Assembly (NCBI RefSeq): GCF_001189295.1
Contig: NZ_CP012159.1
Span: 248,001 to 312,000 of the forward strand
Direction: 5' to 3'
DNA length: 64,000 nt
From: Chondromyces crocatus
Lineage (GTDB): Bacteria; Myxococcota_A; Polyangia; Polyangiales; Polyangiaceae
A model generated the notes under the pieces. It did no database searches. It was given only the letters and a program-made list of their open reading frames with translations, and was not told where the DNA came from. Numbering within the stretch: the stretch's first letter is position 1; each line of letters starts with the position of its first letter. The position numbers were made by a program, and so were the translations under genes. Shown here in pieces: positions 18,247 through 27,237 of the stretch.

Positions 18247-18277
18247 ACCCCTGGTGCATCGATGATCCACCAGGGGT
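18247..18277. promoter_or_regulatory. Perfect 10-bp inverted repeat in a divergent intergenic region
   Basis: Arms acccctggtg (18247-18256) and caccaggggt (18268-18277) are exact reverse complements around an 11-base spacer. The site lies about 95 bases upstream of the secreted-protein start and about 250-300 upstream of the STAS gene start. It could be an operator or a transcribed hairpin. The rest of the 430-base gap (17942-18371) shows nothing else I can support. Confidence 0.5.
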
Positions 18278-18371
18278 CCTCCACCCCCGACCTCATGGCA
18301 CCAAAGCGCTGAATTCACGATGGATTTACCGCTCTCGTCGTCTGGCACGCCTCGTGTATCGCTCCGCCGTC

Positions 18372-18782
18372 ATGCTGAAGAAGACCGTCGCTCTCGCTGC
18401 GCTGCTCGCCACCAGCCTCACCGGCTCCGCGCTCGCCGAAAGCTATTACGATCTCGCGATCAGCGCGCCCAAGGCGAAGGCAAACGCCGAGTCCGTGGTG
18501 ACCGTCAAGGTCACGTCCAAGGGCGACACCCACATCAACAAGAAGTACCCGACCCGCCTCACGGTGAACCCGCCCGAGGGCGTGAGCGTCAAGAAGACGC
18601 GGCAGACCGCGACCGACGCGGTGAAGCTCAGCGACAGCACCCTGGAGTTCCAGGTCGCGTTCGAGGCCGACGAGCCCGGGACGAAGACCATCAAGGGGGA
18701 GCTGCGCTTCGCCACGTGCAAGGGCGAGGAGAGCTGCCAGCAGTACACGAAGCGCATCTCCTTCGACGTCGACGTGAAGTGA
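18372..18782 (+). CDS. Small secreted protein, DsbD-alpha-like fold pattern (136 aa)
   Basis: Start ATG 18372 is followed by a clean Sec signal peptide (MLKKTVALAALLAT to SALAES), so the product is periplasmic or secreted. The mature part of about 115 residues is a predicted beta-sandwich; its end GELRFATCKGEESCQQYTK resembles the FxxCxxxxCxxP-type tail of the DsbD N-terminal domain, with Cys pair CKGEESC. No DsbD membrane part is present. Role unknown. An intrinsic-type terminator follows directly. Confidence 0.75.
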   Translation: MLKKTVALAALLATSLTGSALAESYYDLAISAPKAKANAESVVTVKVTSKGDTHINKKYPTRLTVNPPEGVSVKKTRQTATDAVKLSDSTLEFQVAFEADEPGTKTIKGELRFATCKGEESCQQYTKRISFDVDVK

Positions 18783-18787
18783 CCCCG

Positions 18788-18810
18788 AGGCCGGCCCGGG
18801 CGGCCTTTGT
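18788..18810 (+). terminator. Intrinsic terminator after the small secreted protein gene
   Basis: Arms aggccg (18788-18793) and cggcct (18801-18806) with a 7-base loop are followed by ttgt. The hairpin begins 6 bases after the stop codon. The T tract is short, as is usual at this GC content. Confidence 0.6.
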
Positions 18811-18861
18811 ACGTCCGAGCCGGGCTGGATTCAGGGATGCGCTTCCGTTACTCCTGGGTGC

Positions 18862-19947
18862 ATGAGTGACATCCGCCTCCCTGCCGAGGTGAAGCACCAG
18901 GCCGAACTCGAGGCCCTCTCCTCTGCCGACACGGCCCCCCGTCCTCCTGGATGGCGGCTCTCTCCACGCGCCGTGGAGACCTACCTCATGGGTAGCCCCA
19001 AGCCGGTCTCCGGGGTCGCCATCACCCCGAAGTACATCGGCGACCGCGCGCTGGTGCAGGTCGCGATCGCGACGCTGGCGTCGGACCGCGCCTTGATGCT
19101 GGTGGGTGAGCCGGGGACGGCGAAGAGCTGGCTCTCGGAGCACCTCGCGGCCGCGATCAGTGGCACTTCGGGGATGGTCGTCCAGGGCACCGCGGGCACG
19201 AGCGAGGAGCAGCTCAAGTATGGGTGGAACTACGCCCTGTTGCTCGCCGAGGGGCCGTCCCAGAAGGCACTCGTCGCCTCGCCCATCCTCCGCGCGATGC
19301 GAGAAGGAAAGTTCGCCCGACTGGAAGAGGTCACCCGCACCTCGTCCGAGGTCCAGGACTCGCTGATCTCCATCCTCTCCGAGAAGCAGATCGCCATTCC
19401 CGAACTGGGTGAAGCGGTGAGCGCGACCAGGGGCTTCAACATCATCGCCACCGCGAACACGCGCGACCGCGGGGTCAACGAGATGAGCGCGGCGCTGAAG
19501 CGACGTTTCAACTTCGTCACCGTCCCGGTCGTGGAGGATCTGGAGCAGGAGATCCGCATCGTGACCAAACGCGAGGCCGAGCTGCGGAACGACTACCAGG
19601 TAGGGGTGGAGCCGCCCGCCGAGCTCGCGAAGGTGCTGGTGACGCTGTTTCAGGAGCTGCGAGCGGGGGTGACCAAGGACGGCAAGACCAAGGTGAAGCA
19701 GCCGGGGTCGGTGCTCTCGACGGCGGAGGCGATCAGCGTGCTGTTCAACAGCGGCATCCTGGCGCAGCAGTTCGGCGACGGGAAGGTGACGCCGGAGGAC
19801 CTGGCGCGGTCGCTGCTCGGCGCCGTCGCCAAGGAGAGCGGCGACGATGTGAAGGTGGTGCGCGAGTACTGCGAGACCGTGGCCAAGGGGCGCTCCGGTC
19901 CGTGGAAGGAACTCTACAGCGCCGCCAAGAAGCGGTTCAGCGCCTGA
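18862..19947 (+). CDS. MoxR-type AAA+ ATPase, first gene of a four-gene system (361 aa)
   Basis: AAA+ ATPase of the MoxR/RavA group: Walker A VGEPGTAKSWL (about 79-89), a Walker-B-region segment ARLEEVTRTS, sensor-1 stretch FNIIATANTRDRGVNEMS and sensor-2 region ALKRRFNF. MoxR ATPases act as chaperone-like remodellers together with VWA-domain partners. The stop overlaps the start of the next gene as TGATG (19945-19949). The order MoxR, DUF5682, VWA, SWIM resembles the E. coli yehL-yehM-yehP-yehQ cluster. In the family literature MoxR-VWA pairs are discussed as candidate conflict or quality-control systems; the job here is unproven. Confidence 0.9.
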   Translation: MSDIRLPAEVKHQAELEALSSADTAPRPPGWRLSPRAVETYLMGSPKPVSGVAITPKYIGDRALVQVAIATLASDRALMLVGEPGTAKSWLSEHLAAAISGTSGMVVQGTAGTSEEQLKYGWNYALLLAEGPSQKALVASPILRAMREGKFARLEEVTRTSSEVQDSLISILSEKQIAIPELGEAVSATRGFNIIATANTRDRGVNEMSAALKRRFNFVTVPVVEDLEQEIRIVTKREAELRNDYQVGVEPPAELAKVLVTLFQELRAGVTKDGKTKVKQPGSVLSTAEAISVLFNSGILAQQFGDGKVTPEDLARSLLGAVAKESGDDVKVVREYCETVAKGRSGPWKELYSAAKKRFSA

Positions 19948-22331
19948 TGGATCTGGCCCAGCTCCGGTCGGTGCACGTCTTTCCGGTGCGGCACCACTCG
20001 CCGCGCTCGAGCGCAGCACTGCGGGCATTTCTCGACCAGACGCGCCCCTCCCTGGTGCTCGTCGAGGGGCCGAGCGATGCGACGGCATTGCTCGACGCGC
20101 TGGTGGATCCAGGGACGGTGCCGCCGGTGGCTATCCTCGGCTACCGCATCGACGGCACCCCGGGCTCGTCGCTGTGGCCCTTCGCCACCTACTCCCCGGA
20201 GTACGTGGCCGTCCGCTGGGCTGCCGAGCGCGGAGCGCGCGCGGAGCTGATCGATGTCCCGATCGGGATGGCGCTCGCGCCTTACGAGGGCGAGCCGGTG
20301 GGGCACGAGGATCTGGACGATCCGGGCTCGATGGACGGCGACGAGGAGGACGACGGAGACGGCTTTCCCGCGTCGGCGGCGGGTGAGGTGGTCGAGGGAG
20401 AAGACGAGACGGAGGATGTTCCCAACATCTACCAGGCGTGCGCGGAGGCGCGGGGCTTTCGCTCGTTCGAGGAGTTCTGGGAGGCTTCGTTCGAGGCGCC
20501 GGCCTATGACCCAGGTTCGTTCCGGGACGCGCTGCTCGCTTACGCCGATCTGGTACGCAGCGAAGGCGATCGGCTGGTGCACCGGGCGCGCGATGCGTAC
20601 ATGGCGCGTCAGGTGCTGGAGCGAATCGGTCCGGATCTTCCCGCCGAGCGTATCGCCGTGGTGGTGGGTGCGGCGCACGCAGCGGCATTCGTGGCCGGTG
20701 ACGTCGACTTCGCGCTGGAGGACGAGCTGCCAGCGCCCGTCCCCGCGACGGCGACGCTGATCCCGTACAGCTTTCCGCGGCTCGCCGAGCAGCTCGGGTA
20801 CGGGGCTGGCAACCGCGCGCCGCGCTATTACCAGCGCGCCCATGACGCGGGCTGCGATTTCCAGCGAGCGACCCTGGAGGTGCTGGTCGAGTTCACCGAG
20901 CATCTGCGGCTGCGGGGTTTCATGGCGTCGCTCTCGGACACCATCGAGGCCTACCGGCTGGCGGTGCGCCTCGCCGAGATCCGGGACAAGGCTGGGCCAG
21001 GGCTCGACGAGGTGCGAGAAGCGACCATCGCCACGCTCTGCCGTGGCGATGCGACCCACGTCGATGGCTTCCTATGGCCCTCGGTGATCGGGCGGAGCGT
21101 CGGCCGTGTGGCGAGCCAGATTGGCAAGACCTCGCTGCAGGAGGAGTTCTGGCGCGAGGTGGGCCAGCGCCGCTTGCCGGCGACGGACGCTCCGGAGTCG
21201 TTCACCCTCAAGCTGACCAACGAGACGGAGGTCGGTACCAGCGTCTTCCTGCATCGGCTGCGCATCGCCGACATTCCGTATGCGAGCTACCTGGGGACAC
21301 AGCGCGGCAGCGGGCGGCGCACGCCGCAGGGCGCGACCGTCGATGCACAGACCTTCCTCGCCCAGGTGAGCGAGGCGTGGGAGGTGCAGTGGACGCCGGC
21401 CACCGACGTGGCGCTGGTGGAGAAGATCGTCCTCGGCAGCACGCTCGAGCAGGTGGTGACGCGCGGGCTCGACGAGCGCCTGGCAGCGGCGGGTGGCGCA
21501 GGCGACGCGGCCGACGTGATGCTCGACGCGGTGCTCACGAGCTGCCCGGTGACGGTCTCCACATCGCTGCGCGCGTGCGATCGACTGGCCGCAAATGATG
21601 ACGACCTCCCCTCGCTCGCTCGGGCTGCGAGCAAAGTGGCGTACCTGGCATCGTTTGGCTCGTCCCGCTCTCGCTCCTCGATCGGGGACCACGTGCTGCT
21701 CCCGCTCGCACAGAAGAGCTTCGATCGGGCCGTGCTCCGGGTGCGTGGTGGGTGCATGGGCAACGACGACGCCGTGGCGCCGGCAAAGTCGGCGCTGCGT
21801 ACGCTCCACGAGCTGGCGCTCTCCAAGTCGTACCTCGACGGGCGCGCGTGGCTCGAGGTGGCGCGGGAGATCACCGACGACCTGGGTGTGAACCCCTCTT
21901 GCTCGGGCCTGTGCTGCGGGCTCCTCTACCTCGCGCAGGAGATCGACGAGACCGACGTGGCAGCGCTCGTGGGTCTGCGCCTCGGCGGGGCCAGCGAACC
22001 CCTCCCCGCGGCAGCTTTCCTGGATGGGTTTCTGGAGGTGAATGCGCTGGTGATGGTGAAGAGCCGTCCGGTGGTGGAGGCGCTCGATGCCTTCCTCGCC
22101 GCGATCGATCCTGCGCGCTTCAGGGACTGCCTGCCCGTGCTGCGACGCGCCTTCTCCCGGCTCGGCGCCACGGAACGACGATACCTGCTGGAGAACGTGC
22201 TCGCCGCACGGCGCATCGCCGATCACGCGCAGGCGGCGCAGGCCGTCCTCGCGGAGCAAGACAGGCAACGGATCGAGGAGATGGGGGAGGATCTATCCAA
22301 AGCCATGGACGACCTGGACGACCTGCTATGA
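19947..22331 (+). CDS. DUF5682-family protein (794 aa)
   Basis: Starts at ATG 19947, overlapping the ATPase stop by one base. The N-terminus VHVFPVRHHSPRSS followed by PSLVLVEGPSDA is the signature of DUF5682, whose N-terminal domain looks like the TraB/ChaN-type group of predicted metal-dependent hydrolases (HH and E residues available); catalysis is not shown. Residues about 128-165 form a very acidic loop (DGDEEDDGDG and EGEDETEDVP) that may be a flexible insert or metal/DNA-mimic surface. The remainder is alpha-helical and ends in an acidic DDLDDLL tail. It is translationally coupled on both sides (ATGA overlap 22328-22331 with the VWA gene). Confidence 0.85.
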   Translation: MDLAQLRSVHVFPVRHHSPRSSAALRAFLDQTRPSLVLVEGPSDATALLDALVDPGTVPPVAILGYRIDGTPGSSLWPFATYSPEYVAVRWAAERGARAELIDVPIGMALAPYEGEPVGHEDLDDPGSMDGDEEDDGDGFPASAAGEVVEGEDETEDVPNIYQACAEARGFRSFEEFWEASFEAPAYDPGSFRDALLAYADLVRSEGDRLVHRARDAYMARQVLERIGPDLPAERIAVVVGAAHAAAFVAGDVDFALEDELPAPVPATATLIPYSFPRLAEQLGYGAGNRAPRYYQRAHDAGCDFQRATLEVLVEFTEHLRLRGFMASLSDTIEAYRLAVRLAEIRDKAGPGLDEVREATIATLCRGDATHVDGFLWPSVIGRSVGRVASQIGKTSLQEEFWREVGQRRLPATDAPESFTLKLTNETEVGTSVFLHRLRIADIPYASYLGTQRGSGRRTPQGATVDAQTFLAQVSEAWEVQWTPATDVALVEKIVLGSTLEQVVTRGLDERLAAAGGAGDAADVMLDAVLTSCPVTVSTSLRACDRLAANDDDLPSLARAASKVAYLASFGSSRSRSSIGDHVLLPLAQKSFDRAVLRVRGGCMGNDDAVAPAKSALRTLHELALSKSYLDGRAWLEVAREITDDLGVNPSCSGLCCGLLYLAQEIDETDVAALVGLRLGGASEPLPAAAFLDGFLEVNALVMVKSRPVVEALDAFLAAIDPARFRDCLPVLRRAFSRLGATERRYLLENVLAARRIADHAQAAQAVLAEQDRQRIEEMGEDLSKAMDDLDDLL

Positions 22332-23521
22332 GCACGGACGACCTGACACCGGAGGACCGACAGGCGCTGCTCCGCTGGCGGCTGGCGCTGGGCTCGGAGG
22401 CGGAGCGCACGAGCAGCCGGTTCGCACTGACGGGCCTGACCGAGGAGGCCGGTGGCGTGGGGCTCGAACCGGGACGTCTGGGCGATCTCGATCAGGCCCT
22501 GTCGTTCGTCTACGAGGCCAAGGAGGGCGGCCTCGGCGCGTCACGCCCGTACATCCCGAAGTGGCTGGCCGCCGTGCGTGAGCTGTTCAGCCACGAGGTG
22601 GTGGCGCTGGTGCAGAAGGACGCGATCGAAAAGAAGGGTCTGACCCAGCTCCTCTTCGAGCCGGAGACGTTGCCGCTGCTCGAAAAAAACGTCGAGCTGG
22701 TGGCCACGCTGATGAGCGCGCGCGGACTCATCCCGGATCGGGCACGGGAAGCGGCGCGACAGATCGTGCGCGAGGTGGTCGAGGAGATCCGGAAGACGCT
22801 CGAAAACGAGATCCGCACCACCGTGGTCGGTGCGCTGCGGCGGAACACGACGAGCCCGCTGCGGGTGATGCGCAACCTCGACTGGAAACGCACCATCCAG
22901 AAGAACCTCAAGGGATGGGACACGGCGCGCAAGCGCCTGGTCCCCGAGCGGCTCTACTTCTGGGCGAACCAGCAGAGGCGGCACGAGTGGGACGTGGCCG
23001 TCGTCGTCGATCAGTCGGCGTCGATGGGAGAGAGCGTCGTCTACAGCTCGATCATGGCCGCGATCTTCGCGTCGCTCGAGGTGCTGAAGACGCGGCTCCT
23101 GTTCTTCGACACCGAGGTCGTGGATGTGACGCACCTGCTCGTCGACCCGGTCGAGGTGATCTTCACCGCCCGTCTCGGCGGGGGCACGGACATCAACCGC
23201 GCCGTGGCCTATGCGCAGCAGAACTTCGTCGAGCGACCCGACAAGACGCTGTTCATTCTGATCACCGATCTCTACGAGGGGGGCAACGCGACGGAGCTGC
23301 TGGGGCGGCTCCAGCAGCTCGTCGACAGTCGGGTGAAGGTGCTCTGCTTGCTCGCGCTCACCGACAGCGGCACCCCTTCGTACGACCACGAGATGGCCCG
23401 CAAGCTCACCACGCTGGGGATCCCTTGCTTCGGTTGCACGCCGAAGCTCCTCGTGCGGGTGATGGAGCGGGTCATGAAAGGCCAGGACCTGAGCACGCTC
23501 GTCGCGCAGGAGGCGAAGTGA
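22328..23521 (+). CDS. VWA (CoxE-like) protein, partner of the MoxR ATPase (397 aa)
   Basis: Helical N-terminal half, then a von Willebrand A domain from about residue 222: MIDAS motif DQSAS (228-232), the Thr segment GGGTDINRA and the Asp segment LITDLYEGG are all present, so a divalent metal site should form. VWA proteins of this kind bind MoxR-type ATPases and deliver them to a target. Start ATG 22328 lies in an ATGA overlap with the previous stop, and the stop overlaps the next ATG as TGATG (23519-23523). A longer upstream frame is only a shadow of the DUF5682 gene. Confidence 0.9.
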   Translation: MSTDDLTPEDRQALLRWRLALGSEAERTSSRFALTGLTEEAGGVGLEPGRLGDLDQALSFVYEAKEGGLGASRPYIPKWLAAVRELFSHEVVALVQKDAIEKKGLTQLLFEPETLPLLEKNVELVATLMSARGLIPDRAREAARQIVREVVEEIRKTLENEIRTTVVGALRRNTTSPLRVMRNLDWKRTIQKNLKGWDTARKRLVPERLYFWANQQRRHEWDVAVVVDQSASMGESVVYSSIMAAIFASLEVLKTRLLFFDTEVVDVTHLLVDPVEVIFTARLGGGTDINRAVAYAQQNFVERPDKTLFILITDLYEGGNATELLGRLQQLVDSRVKVLCLLALTDSGTPSYDHEMARKLTTLGIPCFGCTPKLLVRVMERVMKGQDLSTLVAQEAK

Positions 23522-26487
23522 TGACGGAGACGCTGGAGGAGGCGAAGCGGATCGGGACAGGCGAGCTGCGGAGCTGGATCTCCGACGCGGGGGAGCTGCG
23601 CAAGGGGGCCGAGCTGTACGACAAGGGGCAGCTCCTGAACCTCTCTCGCCACAGGGCCAAGCTCTTCTGCGATGCCAAGGGCTCCGGCGCCTCGCCTTAC
23701 AAGGTGATGATCACCTACGCGGACAAGCCCATCCCCACCTTCAAGGCGCAGTGCTCCTGCCCCGCAGCGGTGCGGGGGCGTGGTCGAGGAGGGTTCTGCA
23801 AGCACGGAGCGGCGCTGATGGTGGCCTGGGCCCGCGCGCCGGAGTCGTTCCTGGTGAGCAACGGTCCAGCCCCAGGGGCCGTGGCGAGCAGCGCTGCGAG
23901 CACAGGCGCAAGCGCATCTCCGGGCGCGGCGAGCCCGGGGGCGCCCAAGCGGAACGAGGTGAAGAAGGGCAAGGTCAGCGCCCAGGAACTCATGCGGGCT
24001 GGCGTGGAGCAGGTGGGGACGCTGGTCCGTGAACTCGGGGTCGCCGGGGTCGCGTCGTTGTCGGAGGAGCGAGAGGAGCAGGTGCAGCTCCTCGGACAGA
24101 CGCTGCGGGAGAACCGACTGCGCAGGCTGTCGGCGCGGACCATCGAGCTGGGACAGCTCCTCGGAGCGGCACGCACCTCGGGAGCCACCGTGATGCCAGG
24201 GAGGTACACGGGCTTGCTCGCGGATCTGCTGCTCACGGCGCGCAAGCTGGAGAAGCACCTCGGGGGTGAACCCCTGGAGGATCGCCATGTCGAAGAGCTG
24301 ATCGGAAAGACGTGGCAGAAGGGGGATCGAGTTCCCGTCCGGGACCTCCAGCTCGTGGAGTACGCCTTCATCACGAAGACGACGAGCGATGGATTCGTGG
24401 TCCGCGAGAGCCGGTTCTTCGACATCGCCTCGGGGCTGCACCACAGCGAGAAGCAGATCTTGCCCGCAGCGATTGCCAGGCGGACCGAACCCAAGCCGAG
24501 CCGCGCGGGGTACCTGCTGGCTGGCGCGCGGGGGACGACCTTCCCCGGCTTCGCGCCCCATCGCATCGATTTCGACGACCTGGGCGACGGGCGGCTGCTC
24601 GATCCATCGGTGTATGCAGCCATGGTGGAGAAGGCGCTGCCCGGAGCCGGCGCGGCCCTCGCCGCGCTGCAAGAGCACCGGAAGGACATCTTCGCGCCGG
24701 ATCGGATGCCCGTAGCGCTGCGGGTGGACGCGCTCCTGTTCCGTGGGAACCGGCTGGAGGCGGTGGACGATCAGGGGAACACGCTGCACCTGCCCGAAGA
24801 TCAGGCGCTCGAGGAGCGGCTCGCTGGCGCGCTGCACGCGGGCAAGCTGCGCGCGCTCGTGGGCGACATGGGGATCGACGCGGCCCTGGCGACGCTGTGG
24901 CCAGCAGCGGCGATCATCGAAGGACCACTCGGTCTGGAGCTACGCGGGGTGATGGATGCGGACGGGGAGCGCAAGGTGGCGCTCGAGGGCTCCGCCTGGG
25001 TGGTGGCCGCACGCGCGGCGGGCATCTCCGGCGCCGCCATCGCACTCGGAGAGGTGCGCGAGGAGCTGGCCGATCTCTTTCTGGGTGGCCTCTCGGGTCT
25101 GACGGCGCGCCGGACGGAGCCGCTCGCGCTCCGGCTCGAGGAGCTGGGCCTCTCGAAGCAGGCGGCGCTGCTTCGCACGCTGGCGCTGAAGCCTGAGCCC
25201 AGCGAGCGGCTCGACGACTTCATCAAGCTCTACCAGGTGCTGGAGATCGCCCTGGTGCGCCTCACGGCCGCCGCCCACGTAGACCGGGCGACCGTCGTGG
25301 CCGTCCCGACCTACGCGGGAGTCTACGTCCATCCCCCGGAAGAGCTGCTCGAGCCCGGCGAGGTAACCCGTCGTCGGGCCCAGGGGACGCTCAACCGCTA
25401 CCAGGCAGCGATCCACTACGCGCGCTACTACGAGGCGCTACCGCCGGAAGCGCTGGTGACCAGCATTTTCCCCATCTGGGCGGATGGCGCCGCGGCACCG
25501 CATGTCATGGCGGCTTTCGCGTCGCGCCCGGAGGAGGGCATCGAGGCCGCCGCCAAGGCACTGAGCGTGACCACCGCACGCATGGCGAGGATCACGGCGG
25601 TGCGCGTGCTCGAGGGGGTGGGCCTCGCGTCGGTGAAGGACCGACAGCGGGCGACGTTCGCGGCAAACGCAGAACTCATGCTCCGCCAGATCAGCCGGGA
25701 GTCGCGTGATGGAGGGGTGCGCGCCTTGGCGCGAGCAGCGCTGGACGCCATCGAGGTCGCCCAGGTCGGCTCCGACGTGACGGTGCGGCGGAGGAAGCTC
25801 GACGAGCAGCGGCAGGTGGAGGATCTGTGCCGTGAGCTGCTCACCGCGCCCAAGCGGGAGGAGCGTCTGGAGGCGCTGCGTCAGCTCGAGCATCTGGGCA
25901 TCGCCACGGCCATTCCGGCGATCCGGCAGGCGTTCTGGAGCGATGCTTCCACGCTGGTGCGAGACGACGCATGCCATGTGCTGGCCATGCTCGGCGACAG
26001 CCAGATGGTGGAAGTCTTCGTGCGGATGCTCGCGTCACGTGCCGAGGACGAGCACAGCGCGCGGGTCGCGGCGCAGGCGCTCGGTCTCCTCGGCGACGTA
26101 CGTGGACTCGACGAGCTGCTCTCGGCCTATGCGGAGGGGTACAAGCCCGGCATCATGATGGATGCGATCCGCCGCTTCGGCCCCGTGGCGCTCGAGCCAT
26201 TGGTCGCGCTCGTCGAAGCCCGCCCCGAGATCGCGACCCGTCAAGCCGCGCTGTCGGCGCTACAAGCGCTGGACGACAAGGAACTCGCCGATTTTCTGAC
26301 CGCGCGGCTGAAGGCGCGGCGAGGCCAGGCGGACCTGCCCGAGAAGGCCCAGATCAGCTTGCGGCTCGCCGAGGTGCACGTGTACACGCGACGCGCCGTG
26401 GCCTCGGTGGTCAAGGAGCTGCTCGCCGGCGAGGAGACGCCCGACGCACTGCGGGCTTCGCGGAATGCGCGCAAGGTGCTGGGCTGA
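23521..26487 (+). CDS. SWIM zinc-finger protein with C-terminal HEAT-like repeats (988 aa)
   Basis: SWIM zinc finger near the N-terminus: Cys78, Cys80, Cys93 and His95 (CSCP then GFCKH), a fold that binds DNA or protein. An Ala/Ser/Gly-rich linker (about 115-140) precedes a long central region without a family I recognise. From about residue 770 come helical HEAT-type repeats (EERLEALRQLEHLG, RDDACHVLAMLGD, RVAAQALGLLGDVRGLDELL, RQAALSALQAL). It is the last and largest gene of the coupled set and likely provides target recognition or a scaffold for the MoxR-VWA machine. The alkyltransferase-like gene starts 6 bases after its stop. Confidence 0.85.
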   Translation: MTETLEEAKRIGTGELRSWISDAGELRKGAELYDKGQLLNLSRHRAKLFCDAKGSGASPYKVMITYADKPIPTFKAQCSCPAAVRGRGRGGFCKHGAALMVAWARAPESFLVSNGPAPGAVASSAASTGASASPGAASPGAPKRNEVKKGKVSAQELMRAGVEQVGTLVRELGVAGVASLSEEREEQVQLLGQTLRENRLRRLSARTIELGQLLGAARTSGATVMPGRYTGLLADLLLTARKLEKHLGGEPLEDRHVEELIGKTWQKGDRVPVRDLQLVEYAFITKTTSDGFVVRESRFFDIASGLHHSEKQILPAAIARRTEPKPSRAGYLLAGARGTTFPGFAPHRIDFDDLGDGRLLDPSVYAAMVEKALPGAGAALAALQEHRKDIFAPDRMPVALRVDALLFRGNRLEAVDDQGNTLHLPEDQALEERLAGALHAGKLRALVGDMGIDAALATLWPAAAIIEGPLGLELRGVMDADGERKVALEGSAWVVAARAAGISGAAIALGEVREELADLFLGGLSGLTARRTEPLALRLEELGLSKQAALLRTLALKPEPSERLDDFIKLYQVLEIALVRLTAAAHVDRATVVAVPTYAGVYVHPPEELLEPGEVTRRRAQGTLNRYQAAIHYARYYEALPPEALVTSIFPIWADGAAAPHVMAAFASRPEEGIEAAAKALSVTTARMARITAVRVLEGVGLASVKDRQRATFAANAELMLRQISRESRDGGVRALARAALDAIEVAQVGSDVTVRRRKLDEQRQVEDLCRELLTAPKREERLEALRQLEHLGIATAIPAIRQAFWSDASTLVRDDACHVLAMLGDSQMVEVFVRMLASRAEDEHSARVAAQALGLLGDVRGLDELLSAYAEGYKPGIMMDAIRRFGPVALEPLVALVEARPEIATRQAALSALQALDDKELADFLTARLKARRGQADLPEKAQISLRLAEVHVYTRRAVASVVKELLAGEETPDALRASRNARKVLG

Positions 26488-26493
26488 GAGGCC

Positions 26494-27174
26494 ATGATTC
26501 CCCGAATGCGCGCTCCGCGGAGAGAGGCAGCCAAGATCCCCGAGACGGTCTCGTGGTGGGCCGAGTTCTACGAAGTCATCCGCCGCATTCCGCGGGGCCG
26601 CGTCTGCACCTACGGGGCCGTGGCGGCGATGGCCGGGCATCCTCGCGCGGCACGCCATGTCGGGCACGCCCTGTCAGCCCTGGGGGAGTCGGGCGAGAGC
26701 GGCCGGGTGCCCTGGCAGCGGGTGCTCGGTAGTCGCTCACGACAGCGGGCAGCGATTTCCATCAAGGATCCCGTGGGAGGCGCGCTCCAACGTGCCCTGC
26801 TCGAAGCGGAAGGAGTGGCCATCGACGAACGCGGCGGGGTGTCGCTCGATCGGTTCGGTTGGTTCGAGAGCGGCCCCGTGGTCACGCCCCGTAAGAAAAG
26901 CGCCACCCAAAAGGGTGCCACGAAGACGGCCAGCACCACGAAGAGGGCTGTCACGAAGACGGTCAGCGCCACCAGGAAGGGCGTCACGAAGACGGTCAGC
27001 GCCACCAGGAAGGGCGTCACGAAGAACAGTCCTCCCGAGAAGGGGCCCACGAGAAAGAAGGGCGCCGCGCAAAGAAGCGCTGCCAGGAGCAGCGCTCTCG
27101 CGAAGATCGCCACGAGAACGAAAGGCGCCACGAAGAGGCAACGTGGACCCTCGACGAAACGCCGGACGCGCTGA
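26494..27174 (+). CDS. Alkyltransferase-like (ATL) DNA-damage protein fused to a histone-H1-like basic tail (226 aa)
   Basis: Residues about 20-125 are the DNA-binding domain of O6-methylguanine methyltransferases: FYEVIRRIPRGRVCTYGAVA, the Arg-finger helix HPRAARHVGHAL and the active-site segment RVPWQRV. The reactive Cys is replaced by Trp, which defines ATL proteins: they flip and hold O6-alkylguanine without repairing it and hand the lesion to nucleotide excision repair. ATLs are normally 100-130 residues; here about 95 extra residues of Lys/Arg/Thr/Ser/Ala follow, including 11-residue repeats of VTKTVSATRKG encoded by a 33-bp tandem repeat (26950-27015 and on). The tail should bind DNA nonspecifically. 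The gene follows the SWIM gene by 6 bases. Confidence 0.9.
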   Translation: MIPRMRAPRREAAKIPETVSWWAEFYEVIRRIPRGRVCTYGAVAAMAGHPRAARHVGHALSALGESGESGRVPWQRVLGSRSRQRAAISIKDPVGGALQRALLEAEGVAIDERGGVSLDRFGWFESGPVVTPRKKSATQKGATKTASTTKRAVTKTVSATRKGVTKTVSATRKGVTKNSPPEKGPTRKKGAAQRSAARSSALAKIATRTKGATKRQRGPSTKRRTR

Positions 27175-27237
27175 CTCGAGACCAGGCCGAGCGGGTCCGC
27201 TTGTCAGCCCTCTGAAAACGGGTAACGCTCTGCGGCG

